From Pontiellaceae bacterium (GTDB taxonomy: Bacteria; Verrucomicrobiota; Kiritimatiellia; Kiritimatiellales; Pontiellaceae), in assembly GCA_016937945.1 (NCBI GenBank), contig JAFGVP010000087.1, forward strand, positions 1 to 46,127: a stretch of 46,127 bases of DNA. The letters are read 5' to 3'. Positions 32,077-40,852 of the stretch are shown piece after piece. The notes below the pieces were generated by a model, which was not told where the DNA came from, did no database searches, and saw only the letters and a list, made by a program, of their open reading frames with translations. The first letter of the stretch is position 1. Every line of letters starts with the position of its first letter. Both the position numbers and the translations under genes were made by a program.

Positions 32077-32844
32077 ATGATCTCCAAACGTTTTTCAGCC
32101 GCAGCAGAAACCTACGATCGCCATGCCCGGCCGCAGCTGGCACTGGCGCAGTCCGTGATCTCCATGCTGCCCGAAATGTATCCGGAGCAGATCCTTGAAC
32201 TTGGCGCCGGAACCGGCCAGCTGACCCGACTGCTGACGGATCGCTTTCCGGAAGTCCTGATTGATGCCGTTGACCTCGCTGAAAAAATGGTCATGCACAG
32301 CCGCGCCCGTTTTCATCGTTTCCCGCACATCAGCTGGATCGTCGGCGATGCGCAGACCTGGCGGGGCACGGATCCCTATCCTCTGATTGTTTCGAGCGCC
32401 GCCCTGCACTGGACCGCCGATCTTAAGGCGACCTTTGAGAACATTTATGCGAATCTTGAACCCGGCGGTATCTTTGCACTGGGTATGATGCTCAAAGGCA
32501 CCTTGAGGGAACTTCATGATCTCCGGCGCGAGATCGCGCCAGCCAAGGCCCCGCAGAACACCCTGCCCACCTTTGAGGAAACCAAGGCATGCCTTCAGGC
32601 CGCCGGATTCAAGCTCGAACGGCGCAAGCACAGTGAAGAGGAAATTCTTTACGACAATGCCTCGGCCTTCCTGAAAGCGATTCATGAGCAGGGTGTTACC
32701 GGCGGAAAAGTCAGTGCGGGGAACGCTCCCCTGACGCGCACCGAACTCGGCCAGTTGGTCGCCGACTATCAGGAAAACTATTCAGTGGACGGCGGGGTTT
32801 TTGCCACCTACGAAACCGCCACCTTCCTGCTAACCAAAGCGTGA
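32077..32844 (+). CDS. bioC: Malonyl-ACP O-methyltransferase BioC
   Basis: SAM-dependent methyltransferase that caps malonyl-ACP so that fatty-acid enzymes can build the pimeloyl chain. The N-terminus MISKRFSAAAETYDRHARPQ is the BioC signature, followed by the SAM loop ILELGAGTGQLTRLL and IVSSAALHWTADL, where BioC has S-N-x-x-x-Q-W. The ATG at 32077 has AGAGGA seven bases upstream; an ATG at 32047 is in frame but lacks a site. The stop overlaps a GTG of the SNF2 gene. Its partners bioF-bioH are 9 kb away, so biotin genes here are not clustered. Confidence 0.88.
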   Translation: MISKRFSAAAETYDRHARPQLALAQSVISMLPEMYPEQILELGAGTGQLTRLLTDRFPEVLIDAVDLAEKMVMHSRARFHRFPHISWIVGDAQTWRGTDPYPLIVSSAALHWTADLKATFENIYANLEPGGIFALGMMLKGTLRELHDLRREIAPAKAPQNTLPTFEETKACLQAAGFKLERRKHSEEEILYDNASAFLKAIHEQGVTGGKVSAGNAPLTRTELGQLVADYQENYSVDGGVFATYETATFLLTKA

Positions 32845-32852
32845 TCGCCGGA

Positions 32853-35465
32853 ATGGAATCCGTTCTCGAACTCACCCCGCACGGTCATGTTATCTGTCGC
32901 GACCCACGGGATGACTGGGCGGCATTTGCGGAATCCGATTCCGCCGGACTGATCGCGCTAGGCGGCCATAAACTGCCGGAAACAGCCGATACCTCTGCCG
33001 CGTTCTGGAAAGAGTTCGCCAACGAGTTCATCCGCATTCTGTGCCATATTCCGGAAGACGGACCGCTCGAGATCCCCCTGCCAAACGCCGCGATGTGGAA
33101 CGAGCTGATGCTTAACGCCCCGCCGATGCGCGGCGCTGAATATCTATCGCCCGACGTACTCCGCGCCATCTGGAACCGGATGGAGGAATGGACCCGGAAA
33201 CGGGTCGTCCAGGGCGAAGGATTGCCTGCCTTTCTGGAAAGTCACGCACCGCTCTGGTCGCGCGTCGGTCGCGTGACCCTGCATTTGGCTGAAAACAAAG
33301 GGGACCCTGAATTCCCGTTTGCCTTTATGGCCACCTATGCCTCCGGCCTTGCTAAATCCGGCCGTCTCCGGCAACTGCCGCTGGGCAAGGCCCTGCAGGA
33401 ATATGCCGGGGCCGACAACAAGCCGGCCCTGCTTAAGCTGCTCTCCCCGCTCTATACCGCAGCCAAACACGATCCGCTCATGGCCGACCTGCTCGAAACC
33501 GGCGATGTCTTTCATCCGCTCGTCTGGCTGCCGGCGGAGGCCTATGATTTTCTCAAGGCGATTCCTGCGTACGAAGAGGCAGGGCTCTCCGCCAGTCTCC
33601 CCAACTGGTGGAAAAAGAAAAATCCGCGCCCGCAGGTCGCCGTCACCATTGGCGAACAGAAAGGTGCCGGGCTGGGCATCAATACCCTGCTGAAATGCCG
33701 ACTGAATGTGGTCATTGACGGACGACGGCTCTCCTCGGCGGAGGTCGACGAACTGCTGGCCGGACCGGACGGCCTGATACTGCTGCGTGGTCAGTGGGTG
33801 GAGGTCGACCGCGAAAAACTCCGGCAGGCACTGGAACACTGGAAAGCGGTCGAGCGACATGGCGAAATCTCCTTTGCCGAAGGCATGCGCCTGCTGGCCG
33901 GAGCCCCCGCCAATCTCAAACAGGTGGACAACCATGAAGAACTCCGGAAATGGGCATTTACCCAACCCGGCAAATGGATGTCCGAAACCCTCGACCAACT
34001 GCGCAACCCGGAACAGTCCGCGCCGCCCGAAACGCTGAACGCCACGCTGCGCCCCTATCAGCAAACCGGCCTCAACTGGCTTTGGTTCTGCGCCCGCACC
34101 GGACTCGGTGCCTGCCTGGCCGATGACATGGGTCTTGGTAAAACCATCCAGGTGCTCGCCGCCCTGCTGCGTAAACAGACCGACCTGCCGGACAGCAAAC
34201 CGTCGCTGCTGGTCGTCCCCGCCTCGCTGATCGGCAACTGGAAGCGCGAAGCCGCCAAATTTGCCCCGACACTCCATCTGTCCATTGCCCACCGCTCCGA
34301 AACTGAGAATCTAGCGGAACCCGCCCCGCACACCGACCTGGTCATCACCACCTACGGCATGCTTGAACGCCTTGACTGGATGCTCGAAGCGGAATGGAGC
34401 TGGGTTATCATCGACGAGGCCCAGGCCATCAAGAACCACTCCACCCGCCAGAGCAAAGCCGTGCGGAAACTCCGGGCGGAAGCGCGTTTTGCCCTGACCG
34501 GCACGCCGATCGAAAACCGGCTTGGCGACCTGTGGGCCCTTTTCGACTTCCTGAATCCCGGACTGCTTGGCAGCGCGACTCAGTTCGGCGCATTTACCAA
34601 GGCGATCCAGTCCGGCAGCCACGAGCACTATGCCCCGCTCCGCCGGCTCGTCGGCCCCTACATCCTGCGCCGCCTCAAAACCGACAAATCCATCATTTCC
34701 GATCTGCCGGAAAAAACCGAAATGACGGTCTTCTGCGGACTCTCCGGCGAGCAGGCAAGGCTCTACCATCAATCCGTCAGAAGCCTTGTCCAGGAACTGA
34801 AGGATACCGATGGCATCCAGCGCAAAGGGCTGGTCCTTACCTACCTCATGCGCTTTAAGCAGATCTGCAACCATCCCGACCAGCTGACCGGAACCGGCAC
34901 GTACGAACCGAAGCACAGTGCCAAGTTCCAGCGGCTTGAAACCCTCTGCGCGGAGATCGACTCGCGCGGCGAAAAAGTGCTCGTCTTCACCCAGTTCCGC
35001 GAAATCACCGAGCCGCTTGCCGACTGCCTCGCCGCCGTATTCGGCCGCCCCGGTCTGGTTCTGCACGGCGGCACCTCGGTCAGGAAGCGACAGGAAATGG
35101 TCGAAAACTTTCAACGCGAAGACGGCCCACCCTTTTTCGTCCTCTCCATCAAGGCCGGCGGAACCGGCCTCAACCTCACCGCCGCCTCGCACGTTGTCCA
35201 TTTCGACCGCTGGTGGAACCCCGCCATCGAAAACCAGGCCACCGACCGCGCCTTCCGCATCGGTCAGAAAAAAAACGTCCTCGTCCATAAGTTTGTCACC
35301 GCCGGCACCCTCGAGGAAAGAATCGACCGGCTCCTCGCCGAAAAACAGGAAACCGCCGACCAGATCCTCTCCGGCGGTGCCGAAAAAGCACTTACGGAAA
35401 TGGACAACGACGAACTGCTCCGTATGATCAGCCTCGATCTTAAACGTTCGGAGAGCACCCTATGA
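32853..35465 (+). CDS. SNF2-family DEAD/DEAH helicase
   Basis: Double-strand DNA translocase of the bacterial SNF2/Rad54 type. Residues 1-400 form a divergent N-terminal region, with a segment (LKCRLNVVIDGRRLSSAEVDELL, RGQWVEVDREKLR) like the SNF2-associated domain of bacterial members. Motif I is DDMGLGKTIQVLAAL (about 425), motif II IIDEAQAIKN (about 520), then LTGTPIENRLGDLW, and the helicase C motifs KAGGTGLNLTAA and DRAFRIGQKKNV. A GTG at 32841 overlapping the bioC stop is an alternative start. It overlaps the next gene as ATGA and lies upstream of a SWIM protein, a common partner of this family. Confidence 0.93.
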   Translation: MESVLELTPHGHVICRDPRDDWAAFAESDSAGLIALGGHKLPETADTSAAFWKEFANEFIRILCHIPEDGPLEIPLPNAAMWNELMLNAPPMRGAEYLSPDVLRAIWNRMEEWTRKRVVQGEGLPAFLESHAPLWSRVGRVTLHLAENKGDPEFPFAFMATYASGLAKSGRLRQLPLGKALQEYAGADNKPALLKLLSPLYTAAKHDPLMADLLETGDVFHPLVWLPAEAYDFLKAIPAYEEAGLSASLPNWWKKKNPRPQVAVTIGEQKGAGLGINTLLKCRLNVVIDGRRLSSAEVDELLAGPDGLILLRGQWVEVDREKLRQALEHWKAVERHGEISFAEGMRLLAGAPANLKQVDNHEELRKWAFTQPGKWMSETLDQLRNPEQSAPPETLNATLRPYQQTGLNWLWFCARTGLGACLADDMGLGKTIQVLAALLRKQTDLPDSKPSLLVVPASLIGNWKREAAKFAPTLHLSIAHRSETENLAEPAPHTDLVITTYGMLERLDWMLEAEWSWVIIDEAQAIKNHSTRQSKAVRKLRAEARFALTGTPIENRLGDLWALFDFLNPGLLGSATQFGAFTKAIQSGSHEHYAPLRRLVGPYILRRLKTDKSIISDLPEKTEMTVFCGLSGEQARLYHQSVRSLVQELKDTDGIQRKGLVLTYLMRFKQICNHPDQLTGTGTYEPKHSAKFQRLETLCAEIDSRGEKVLVFTQFREITEPLADCLAAVFGRPGLVLHGGTSVRKRQEMVENFQREDGPPFFVLSIKAGGTGLNLTAASHVVHFDRWWNPAIENQATDRAFRIGQKKNVLVHKFVTAGTLEERIDRLLAEKQETADQILSGGAEKALTEMDNDELLRMISLDLKRSESTL

Positions 35466-36913
35466 GTACACTGCGCCACCTAATCGATACCTTGCGGGCG
35501 GAAACCCGAGAATCGGAATGGCTTGAATTCAAGCGGAACAATGATCACCCCCAATTGATCGGCGAATATCTTTCCGCCTTAAGCAACGCAGCCTGTCTGA
35601 GTGATAAATCACATGGATACCTGATTTACGGAATTGATGATGAAACCCACGACGTGGTTGGCACCACCTTCAAGCCGCACGATACGAAAGGAAAAGGTAA
35701 TGAAGGCATGGAGCCTTGGCTCGCCCGGCTACTCAGCCCACGAATGGATTTTCACATTTTTGAATACGACTATGATGAAAAGCGCGTTGTGATTTTCCGC
35801 ATCGATGCCACAGTAAATACTCCCGTAAAATTCTCAGGAACCGCTTACGTACGCGTCGGGGAACACAAAAAACTCCTGTCGGATTATGGGGAAAAAGAGC
35901 GAAAGATTTGGAAGAAAACTCCGCCGACACCTTTCGAGAAGGCAGTGGCCTTGCAAAGGCAAAGCAGCGATGACTTGCTCAAGAAACTCGACTACCCGGC
36001 CTTCTTTGATCTGCTGGATTTTCCATTGCCGGAAAACCGATCCGGTATTCTGGAAAAGCTGGAAGAGGAAAACGTCATTGTCTCAACGGCGGACGGATAT
36101 TCGATTACCAATTTAGGGGCCATTCTTTTTGCGAAGGACTTACATGACTTCCCGGCACTCGAACGCAAAATTGTGCGAGTGGTGGTTTTCCGCGACGACA
36201 CAAAGCTCTACCCGATAAAAGAGATGCCCGGAGCCAAGGGCTACGCAGTAGGTTTTGAAAGCCTGATCGACTGGATTTATGACCAGCTTCCGGCAAACGA
36301 GCTGATAGAAGATGCCTTGCGGGTAGAACAGAAAATGTACCCCAAAGTGGCCATTCGTGAATTTGTTGCAAATGCAATCATCCATCAGGATTTCTCAATC
36401 GCGGGGGCGGGCCCGATGGTTGAAATTTTTGCTACGCGAATGGAGATTACGAATCCAGGGAAACCGCTGGTGGAACCTGACCGTTTCATCGATCATTCAC
36501 CGATTTCACGGAACGAGACACTAGCCTCGCTGATGCGGCGAATGAGGATTTGCGAAGAATGGGGAAGTGGCGTGGACCGCGCTGTTCACAACATTGAAAT
36601 CTTCCAACTCCCCGCCCCTGACTTTATTGCGGAAGAACGGTACACGCGGGTCATTCTATTCTCTTATCGGGATTTCAAAGATATGGGACGTCCCGACCGA
36701 GTGCGAGCCTGTTTTCAGCACTGCATTCTTCGGTGGCTCGCGCGAGACTTCATGACAAACACCACCCTGCGGGTGCGCTTTGGAATCAAGGATTCCAACT
36801 ACCCCATGGCGTCGAAGGTAATCAAGGAAGCTCTGGAAGCTGGACGCATCAAATTGGCAGATCCGGAAAGCAAATCGGGACCGACCCGCAAGTATATTCC
36901 GAGTTGGGGCTGA
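35462..36913 (+). CDS. AlbA_2 (Schlafen-type) and GHKL-like putative regulator
   Basis: A 483-residue protein of the AlbA_2/HATPase_c_4 class, often called a transcriptional regulator. The N-terminal AlbA_2 domain is readable: ESEWLEFKRNN (16-26), YLSALSNAACL and GYLIYGIDDETHDVVG. The middle has AIREFVANAIIHQDFS, a GHKL-like N box, then EITNPGKPLVEPDRF and EEWGSGVDRA. The C-terminus may be a winged helix (KVIKEALEAGRIKL). Its ATG overlaps the helicase stop by four bases. The sequence seems less GC-rich than the helicase, which may mean it was inserted between helicase and SWIM genes. Confidence 0.88.
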   Translation: MSTLRHLIDTLRAETRESEWLEFKRNNDHPQLIGEYLSALSNAACLSDKSHGYLIYGIDDETHDVVGTTFKPHDTKGKGNEGMEPWLARLLSPRMDFHIFEYDYDEKRVVIFRIDATVNTPVKFSGTAYVRVGEHKKLLSDYGEKERKIWKKTPPTPFEKAVALQRQSSDDLLKKLDYPAFFDLLDFPLPENRSGILEKLEEENVIVSTADGYSITNLGAILFAKDLHDFPALERKIVRVVVFRDDTKLYPIKEMPGAKGYAVGFESLIDWIYDQLPANELIEDALRVEQKMYPKVAIREFVANAIIHQDFSIAGAGPMVEIFATRMEITNPGKPLVEPDRFIDHSPISRNETLASLMRRMRICEEWGSGVDRAVHNIEIFQLPAPDFIAEERYTRVILFSYRDFKDMGRPDRVRACFQHCILRWLARDFMTNTTLRVRFGIKDSNYPMASKVIKEALEAGRIKLADPESKSGPTRKYIPSWG

Positions 36914-37095
36914 CCATGTAACGGGCATGTAACTGAAGCAAAACAGATAGCCACATATTGAATGCATAACGCACAAAAACCCAGAATGAACACAATATGT
37001 TGTACCCACCTCATGTAATTCTCGAACACTGAGATCCCCAAAAAGCACCAAAATCCGAAGTTGAACAACATGCCGAATGGAAAGAAGATCTCTCT

Positions 37096-38067
37096 ATGAG
37101 CTGGCACTACTACAACGACTATGAATCTGCGGCGGATCGCAGGGAAAAAGCGCAGAAGAAGGTGGAAAAGTTGCGCAAAGCCGGAGAAACGATTAAGCCC
37201 GTCGCGGCGTTTAAAACACGCGGTATTGCCACAACCTTCTGGGGAAAAGCCTGGTGCCGCCATCTGGAGCAGTTCAGCGATTATGAATCGCGCCTTCCAC
37301 GCGGCCGGTCCTATGTCCGCAACGGCTCCGTCTGCCACCTCGGCATCGATCCCGAAAAGGTCCACGCGCTGGTGAGCGGCTCAAAACTGTATGAACTGTC
37401 AATTCACATCGAACCGCTCTGCCCGGCAAAATGGAGCAACATCAGAAACGAATGCCGCGGCAAGGTCGGCTCGCTCATCGACCTGCTTCAGGGAAAATTT
37501 CCAACTGAAATCATGCAGATCGTCACCGATCCATTTGACGGCCTTTTTCCCCGCCCCGACGAGATCCGTTTCAGTTGCAACTGTCCCGACTGGGCCGACA
37601 TGTGTAAGCACGTTGCCGCCGCCATGTACGGCATCGGAGTCCGGCTCGACTCCCAACCCGAGCTGCTCTTCAAGCTGCGCGGCGTAAACCACGAGGAACT
37701 AATCTCCGTTCAGGAAGCCATCGGTAACCTAACGGCCGGTCCGCGCTCCCGGCGGCGCCGTACGCTCGACTCCGATTCGGTCGGCAACGTCTTCGGTATT
37801 GATCTCGACGATTCCATGCCGATTTCAGAAATGGAGAAAGCAACTACGCATCCTCTCCCTGCGCCCCCCGCCTTCGAACCAACCGGCCCCTGTATTCGCG
37901 CCCTGCGCGAAAAACTCGGACTGTCGCGGCGGTCCTTTGCCAAAAAATTCAGAGCCTCGCCCGCGTCCGTCAAACGCTGGGAAAACGCCACAGAACCGCT
38001 TAACCTCCAAGATCGCTTCCTTCGCGCACTCGAAAAGCTCCATCGTGAAACCTATTCCGTTTCATAG
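37096..38067 (+). CDS. SWIM zinc-finger protein with C-terminal HTH
   Basis: Likely nucleic-acid-binding partner of the SNF2 helicase. The SWIM finger is complete: Cys161-x-Cys163-x6-Cys170-x-His172 (FSCNCPDWADMCKH). The N-terminal region (TTFWGKAWCRHLEQFSDYESRL, then GRSYVRNGSV) matches SWIM proteins that accompany SNF2 ATPases. The C-terminal 55 residues look like a helix-turn-helix of the XRE kind (LREKLGLSRRSFAKKFRAS, then PASVKRWEN), joined by an Arg-rich linker (RSRRRR). Such an HTH extension is not standard for the family as I know it. A 182-base gap without a clear gene separates it from the AlbA_2 gene. Confidence 0.88.
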   Translation: MSWHYYNDYESAADRREKAQKKVEKLRKAGETIKPVAAFKTRGIATTFWGKAWCRHLEQFSDYESRLPRGRSYVRNGSVCHLGIDPEKVHALVSGSKLYELSIHIEPLCPAKWSNIRNECRGKVGSLIDLLQGKFPTEIMQIVTDPFDGLFPRPDEIRFSCNCPDWADMCKHVAAAMYGIGVRLDSQPELLFKLRGVNHEELISVQEAIGNLTAGPRSRRRRTLDSDSVGNVFGIDLDDSMPISEMEKATTHPLPAPPAFEPTGPCIRALREKLGLSRRSFAKKFRASPASVKRWENATEPLNLQDRFLRALEKLHRETYSVS

Positions 38068-38084
38068 CGAAAGGGACTACGAAT

Positions 38085-39128
38085 TTAATCGACAGGCAAA
38101 ACCGTTCGAAAACCGGTATCGTCGTACACAGAATCCTTATAGTCGTAGTAAGTTACATCAATTTGCGCTCTGTATGCAGTGTAGTCCCAACATCCGCCTT
38201 TGGTGTAAGCGTACGAGTCCAACGATGACGTCTCATTGTCCCAGCACCATTCACTTACATTCCCTGCCATGTCGTAGAGTCCATACCCGTTCGCTGCAAA
38301 ATATTTTACCGGGCTTGTGTAGGGGTACTCCCCTTCAACATAAATAAAGTACGGATGATAACCTTCCTGCCAGGCCAAATCATACGTGTAGTATGGAACG
38401 CCGGCGTCCCAATAGCTGTAGTAGTTGGCATTGGTGAACGAGATGGTGTCGCCCCACGGAAAGCGCTTTCCGGACAATCCGCCACGCGCGGCAAACTCCC
38501 ACTGGGATTCCGTCGGAAGACGGTAGCCATCGGCATCAAAATCGCGATCCGGTTCATATTCGAGCGCCCTATAGACATTGCTGGACACAGTATAATGCGG
38601 GGTAAGGCCCTCCATCTCACTCCGGGCATTACACCACTTTATGCAGTCATACCAGTTAACCGTATGCACAGGATGATACCCGTACTTACCATCCCCGGAA
38701 TTACTGAAGTTGTAGCCGTTGGTGACGGCCCAGTTATAGACCTCGAACCATTTCGTCAGCGTCACTTCCGTTTCATCCATGTAGAAAGGGGCCAATGCCG
38801 GAATCTCAACCATGCCTTCAGGTGGTGTGTTTGAGGGAACGTAAGACTCGACAACATTCAAACGAAAAAACATGGCCGGATATTCGGACGTGGAAATATC
38901 GACGGATATCCTGCCGTCATCGTCCGCCACCAACCCTTCATATTCCGGAATACCGGATGAAAAACCGGAACTCAGGCTCGTCGTCCATTCTAGTGAACAG
39001 CTGTCTCCCGGCTCCAGCCCTTCCGCCCTCAGCGGGCCGATTCCATCCCACGAAATCACAATTGCCGCCATCGCCCCTGCGGCACAACACAACGTCAACG
39101 CGACTAACCACCCCATTTTCTTAATCAT
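38085..39128 (-). CDS. Exported SUMF1-fold protein, non-FGE type
   Basis: Secreted protein with a formylglycine-generating-enzyme-like C-terminal domain. The signal peptide is MGWLVALTLCCAAGAMA. A beta-rich stretch (30-100) precedes the SUMF1 domain: FYMDETEVTLTKWFEVYNW, HPVHTVNWYDCIKWCNA, YRLPTESQWEFAARGG, FPWGD and GLYDMAGNVSEWCWD. Where the human enzyme has its active Cys336/Cys341 pair, this protein reads KGGCWDYTAYRAQ, so both are absent. It is therefore probably not a sulfatase activator. CGGAG lies seven bases before the ATG. It converges on the SWIM gene. Confidence 0.85.
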   Translation of the reverse strand: MIKKMGWLVALTLCCAAGAMAAIVISWDGIGPLRAEGLEPGDSCSLEWTTSLSSGFSSGIPEYEGLVADDDGRISVDISTSEYPAMFFRLNVVESYVPSNTPPEGMVEIPALAPFYMDETEVTLTKWFEVYNWAVTNGYNFSNSGDGKYGYHPVHTVNWYDCIKWCNARSEMEGLTPHYTVSSNVYRALEYEPDRDFDADGYRLPTESQWEFAARGGLSGKRFPWGDTISFTNANYYSYWDAGVPYYTYDLAWQEGYHPYFIYVEGEYPYTSPVKYFAANGYGLYDMAGNVSEWCWDNETSSLDSYAYTKGGCWDYTAYRAQIDVTYYDYKDSVYDDTGFRTVLPVD

Positions 39129-39361
39129 CTTTATCTCCGTTCCGCATATGCAAATCTTCTGCTGTCAAGCTTAGGGTACGCAGACTACCCGTTCCGTATT
39201 CTTTCATCAAACTTCTCCTGCCTCTTTATTAACAACGAAAGTGAATGCAATTGTAAAAGTCCGGATTATGTCCGCCCTACGCAATTATTTTGCCCCTTCA
39301 GCACGAGGCGCTCGACTCATAGAGCCGACACGACAACGAGGAAAAATCACTCAACGTTGCA

Positions 39362-39384
39362 GGGTTGGCTTACCAGCCAATCCC
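39362..39384 (+). other. Hairpin in the bioD leader; rest of the 307-base gap shows nothing
   Basis: TTGGCT-TACC-AGCCAA with an outer GGG/CCC (one T bulged) forms a stable stem about 50 bases before the bioD start. No T-run follows, so it is not a terminator for either strand. Elsewhere in 39129-39435 no gene or known site was seen. Confidence 0.4.
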
Positions 39385-39435
39385 CCCAAGCTGCCGTTTG
39401 CGTTTCCTGTCCCTTTCTGCAATAAACTTGCAGGC

Positions 39436-40146
39436 ATGAACGGACTATTCATTACAGGAACCGATACCGACGTCGGCAAGACGGCCCTCAGTGCCCTGCT
39501 ACTGGCCGAACTGCGCCGGCGCAGGATTAATGCCGCACCCATCAAACCGGCCCAGACGGGATGCAATCGCAATGTGCCCGATCTGGACTATTCGCTTTCA
39601 ATGGCCGGAATGCAGGTGGATTCTGAAACCTACCGGAACATGGCGCCTTACACCTTCGAGCCGGCCTGCTCTCCGCATCTGGCCGCCGAGATGGCCGGCA
39701 CGGAAATCGATATTGCCGAAATGGTGATTGCCGCACGAACGCTGGCAGCTGATTACGAATTTATCCTGGCCGAAGGCGCCGGCGGAATCATGGTTCCGCT
39801 CAACCGACGAGAAACCACGCTCGACCTGATGCAGGCATTGCGCTTTCCCGTTCTGATTGCTGCACAACCAGGCCTTGGAACCATTAACCACACCCTGCTC
39901 TCCATTCAGGCACTGCGGTCGGACGGACTCAAAATTGCCGGCGTTGTTTTTGTGAACAGCACGAATGCCCCGGAAGACTTCATGATCGAGGACAATGCGG
40001 CAACCATTGAGCAGTTCGGCAAAGTTCCGATACTGGGCACAATCCCTTACTGCAGCGGGCTGACAGGTCCGGCGCCGAGCTATGAAAACCTTCCGCTGCC
40101 CGTGGTTGCCGCCATTGAAAAAATCGTCAATCGACTCACGCTCTAA
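39436..40146 (+). CDS. bioD: Dethiobiotin synthetase
   Basis: ATP-dependent carboxylase that closes the ureido ring: DAPA plus CO2 gives dethiobiotin. MNGLFITGTDTDVGKT is the family N-terminus, with the P-loop; then PIKPAQTG, and EGAGGIMVPLNRRETTLDLM. The ATG at 39436 gives 236 residues. The frame is open upstream to 39241 but that extension has no family similarity. A GCAGG lies immediately upstream. It precedes ectABC on the same strand, separated by 191 bases that contain an inverted repeat. Confidence 0.95.
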   Translation: MNGLFITGTDTDVGKTALSALLLAELRRRRINAAPIKPAQTGCNRNVPDLDYSLSMAGMQVDSETYRNMAPYTFEPACSPHLAAEMAGTEIDIAEMVIAARTLAADYEFILAEGAGGIMVPLNRRETTLDLMQALRFPVLIAAQPGLGTINHTLLSIQALRSDGLKIAGVVFVNSTNAPEDFMIEDNAATIEQFGKVPILGTIPYCSGLTGPAPSYENLPLPVVAAIEKIVNRLTL

Positions 40147-40188
40147 CCAAAAAATTACCGACAATCCCTTGCAATGCCTCCGCAGGTC

Positions 40189-40219
40189 TGTTTGGTTGTC
40201 CCCTCATTACAACCAAACA
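40189..40219. promoter_or_regulatory. Perfect 11-bp inverted repeat upstream of ectA
   Basis: TGTTTGGTTGT (40189-40199) and ACAACCAAACA (40209-40219) are exact reverse complements, separated by 9 bases. No T-run follows, so an operator for a dimeric regulator is more likely than a terminator. It lies about 120 bases before ectA. It does not resemble the BirA operator. Confidence 0.5.
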
Positions 40220-40337
40220 AAACACATCCCAGCAGCACCTTAACGGGGCATGAGGGATGCCAGATTCCGGACCGGATTAACCTTGGTAAATCCGCCGGAC
40301 CGCAAGCAGATAGAACCGCAAACACGAGAGAGGCGTT

Positions 40338-40835
40338 TTGCGAAAAAAAATAGAAGTAACGTTACAGCCGCCGGAATCAACCGACGGGTTCGAATTGAAT
40401 CGTTTAATAGCAAACAGTCCGCCACTGGACCCCAACTCCGTTTACTGCAATCTGTTGCAGTGCTCACATTTCAGCGACACCTGTATCTGCGCTAAAACCG
40501 ACGGGAAACTCATCGGATTTGTTTCCGGATACCTGCTGCCTGCGAAGTCCGATACCCTGTTTGTGTGGCAGGTTGTTGTTGCTGAAGAAGCCAGAGGACA
40601 GGGGCTGGCCAGCCGCATGCTGACCGCTCTGGTGGAGCGTCCGGCCTGCCGGGACATCCGACATATCGAAACAACCATTACGCCGGATAATGCCGCGTCG
40701 CAGGCTCTGTTCTCGAGATTGGCCGACACCCTGTCTACCAAAGTCGTACAAGGACCGGGCTTCGACCGAAAGCTGCATTTTGACGGTCGTCATGAGTCGG
40801 AGGAACTCTGGCGCATCGGCCCGATCCACCAATAA
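40338..40835 (+). CDS. ectA: L-2,4-diaminobutyrate acetyltransferase
   Basis: GNAT enzyme acetylating diaminobutyrate in ectoine synthesis. Signature: PPLDPNSVYCNLLQCSHFSDTC, then the acetyl-CoA loop VVAEEARGQGLASRML and TTITPDNAASQALF. The start is a TTG at 40338 preceded by GAGAGAGG; it reads M-R-K-K-I-E-V-T-L-Q-P-P, as in other EctA proteins, and no better start is available. The 165-residue length is standard. It is followed 17 bases later by ectB. Confidence 0.96.
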   Translation: MRKKIEVTLQPPESTDGFELNRLIANSPPLDPNSVYCNLLQCSHFSDTCICAKTDGKLIGFVSGYLLPAKSDTLFVWQVVVAEEARGQGLASRMLTALVERPACRDIRHIETTITPDNAASQALFSRLADTLSTKVVQGPGFDRKLHFDGRHESEELWRIGPIHQ

Positions 40836-40852
40836 AACAAAAGGTTACACCC

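Noticed and set aside
39241-39435. 65-codon N-terminal extension of bioD
   Set aside because: BioD proteins begin at the P-loop strand; the extension has no similarity and contains a stable hairpin, fitting a leader.
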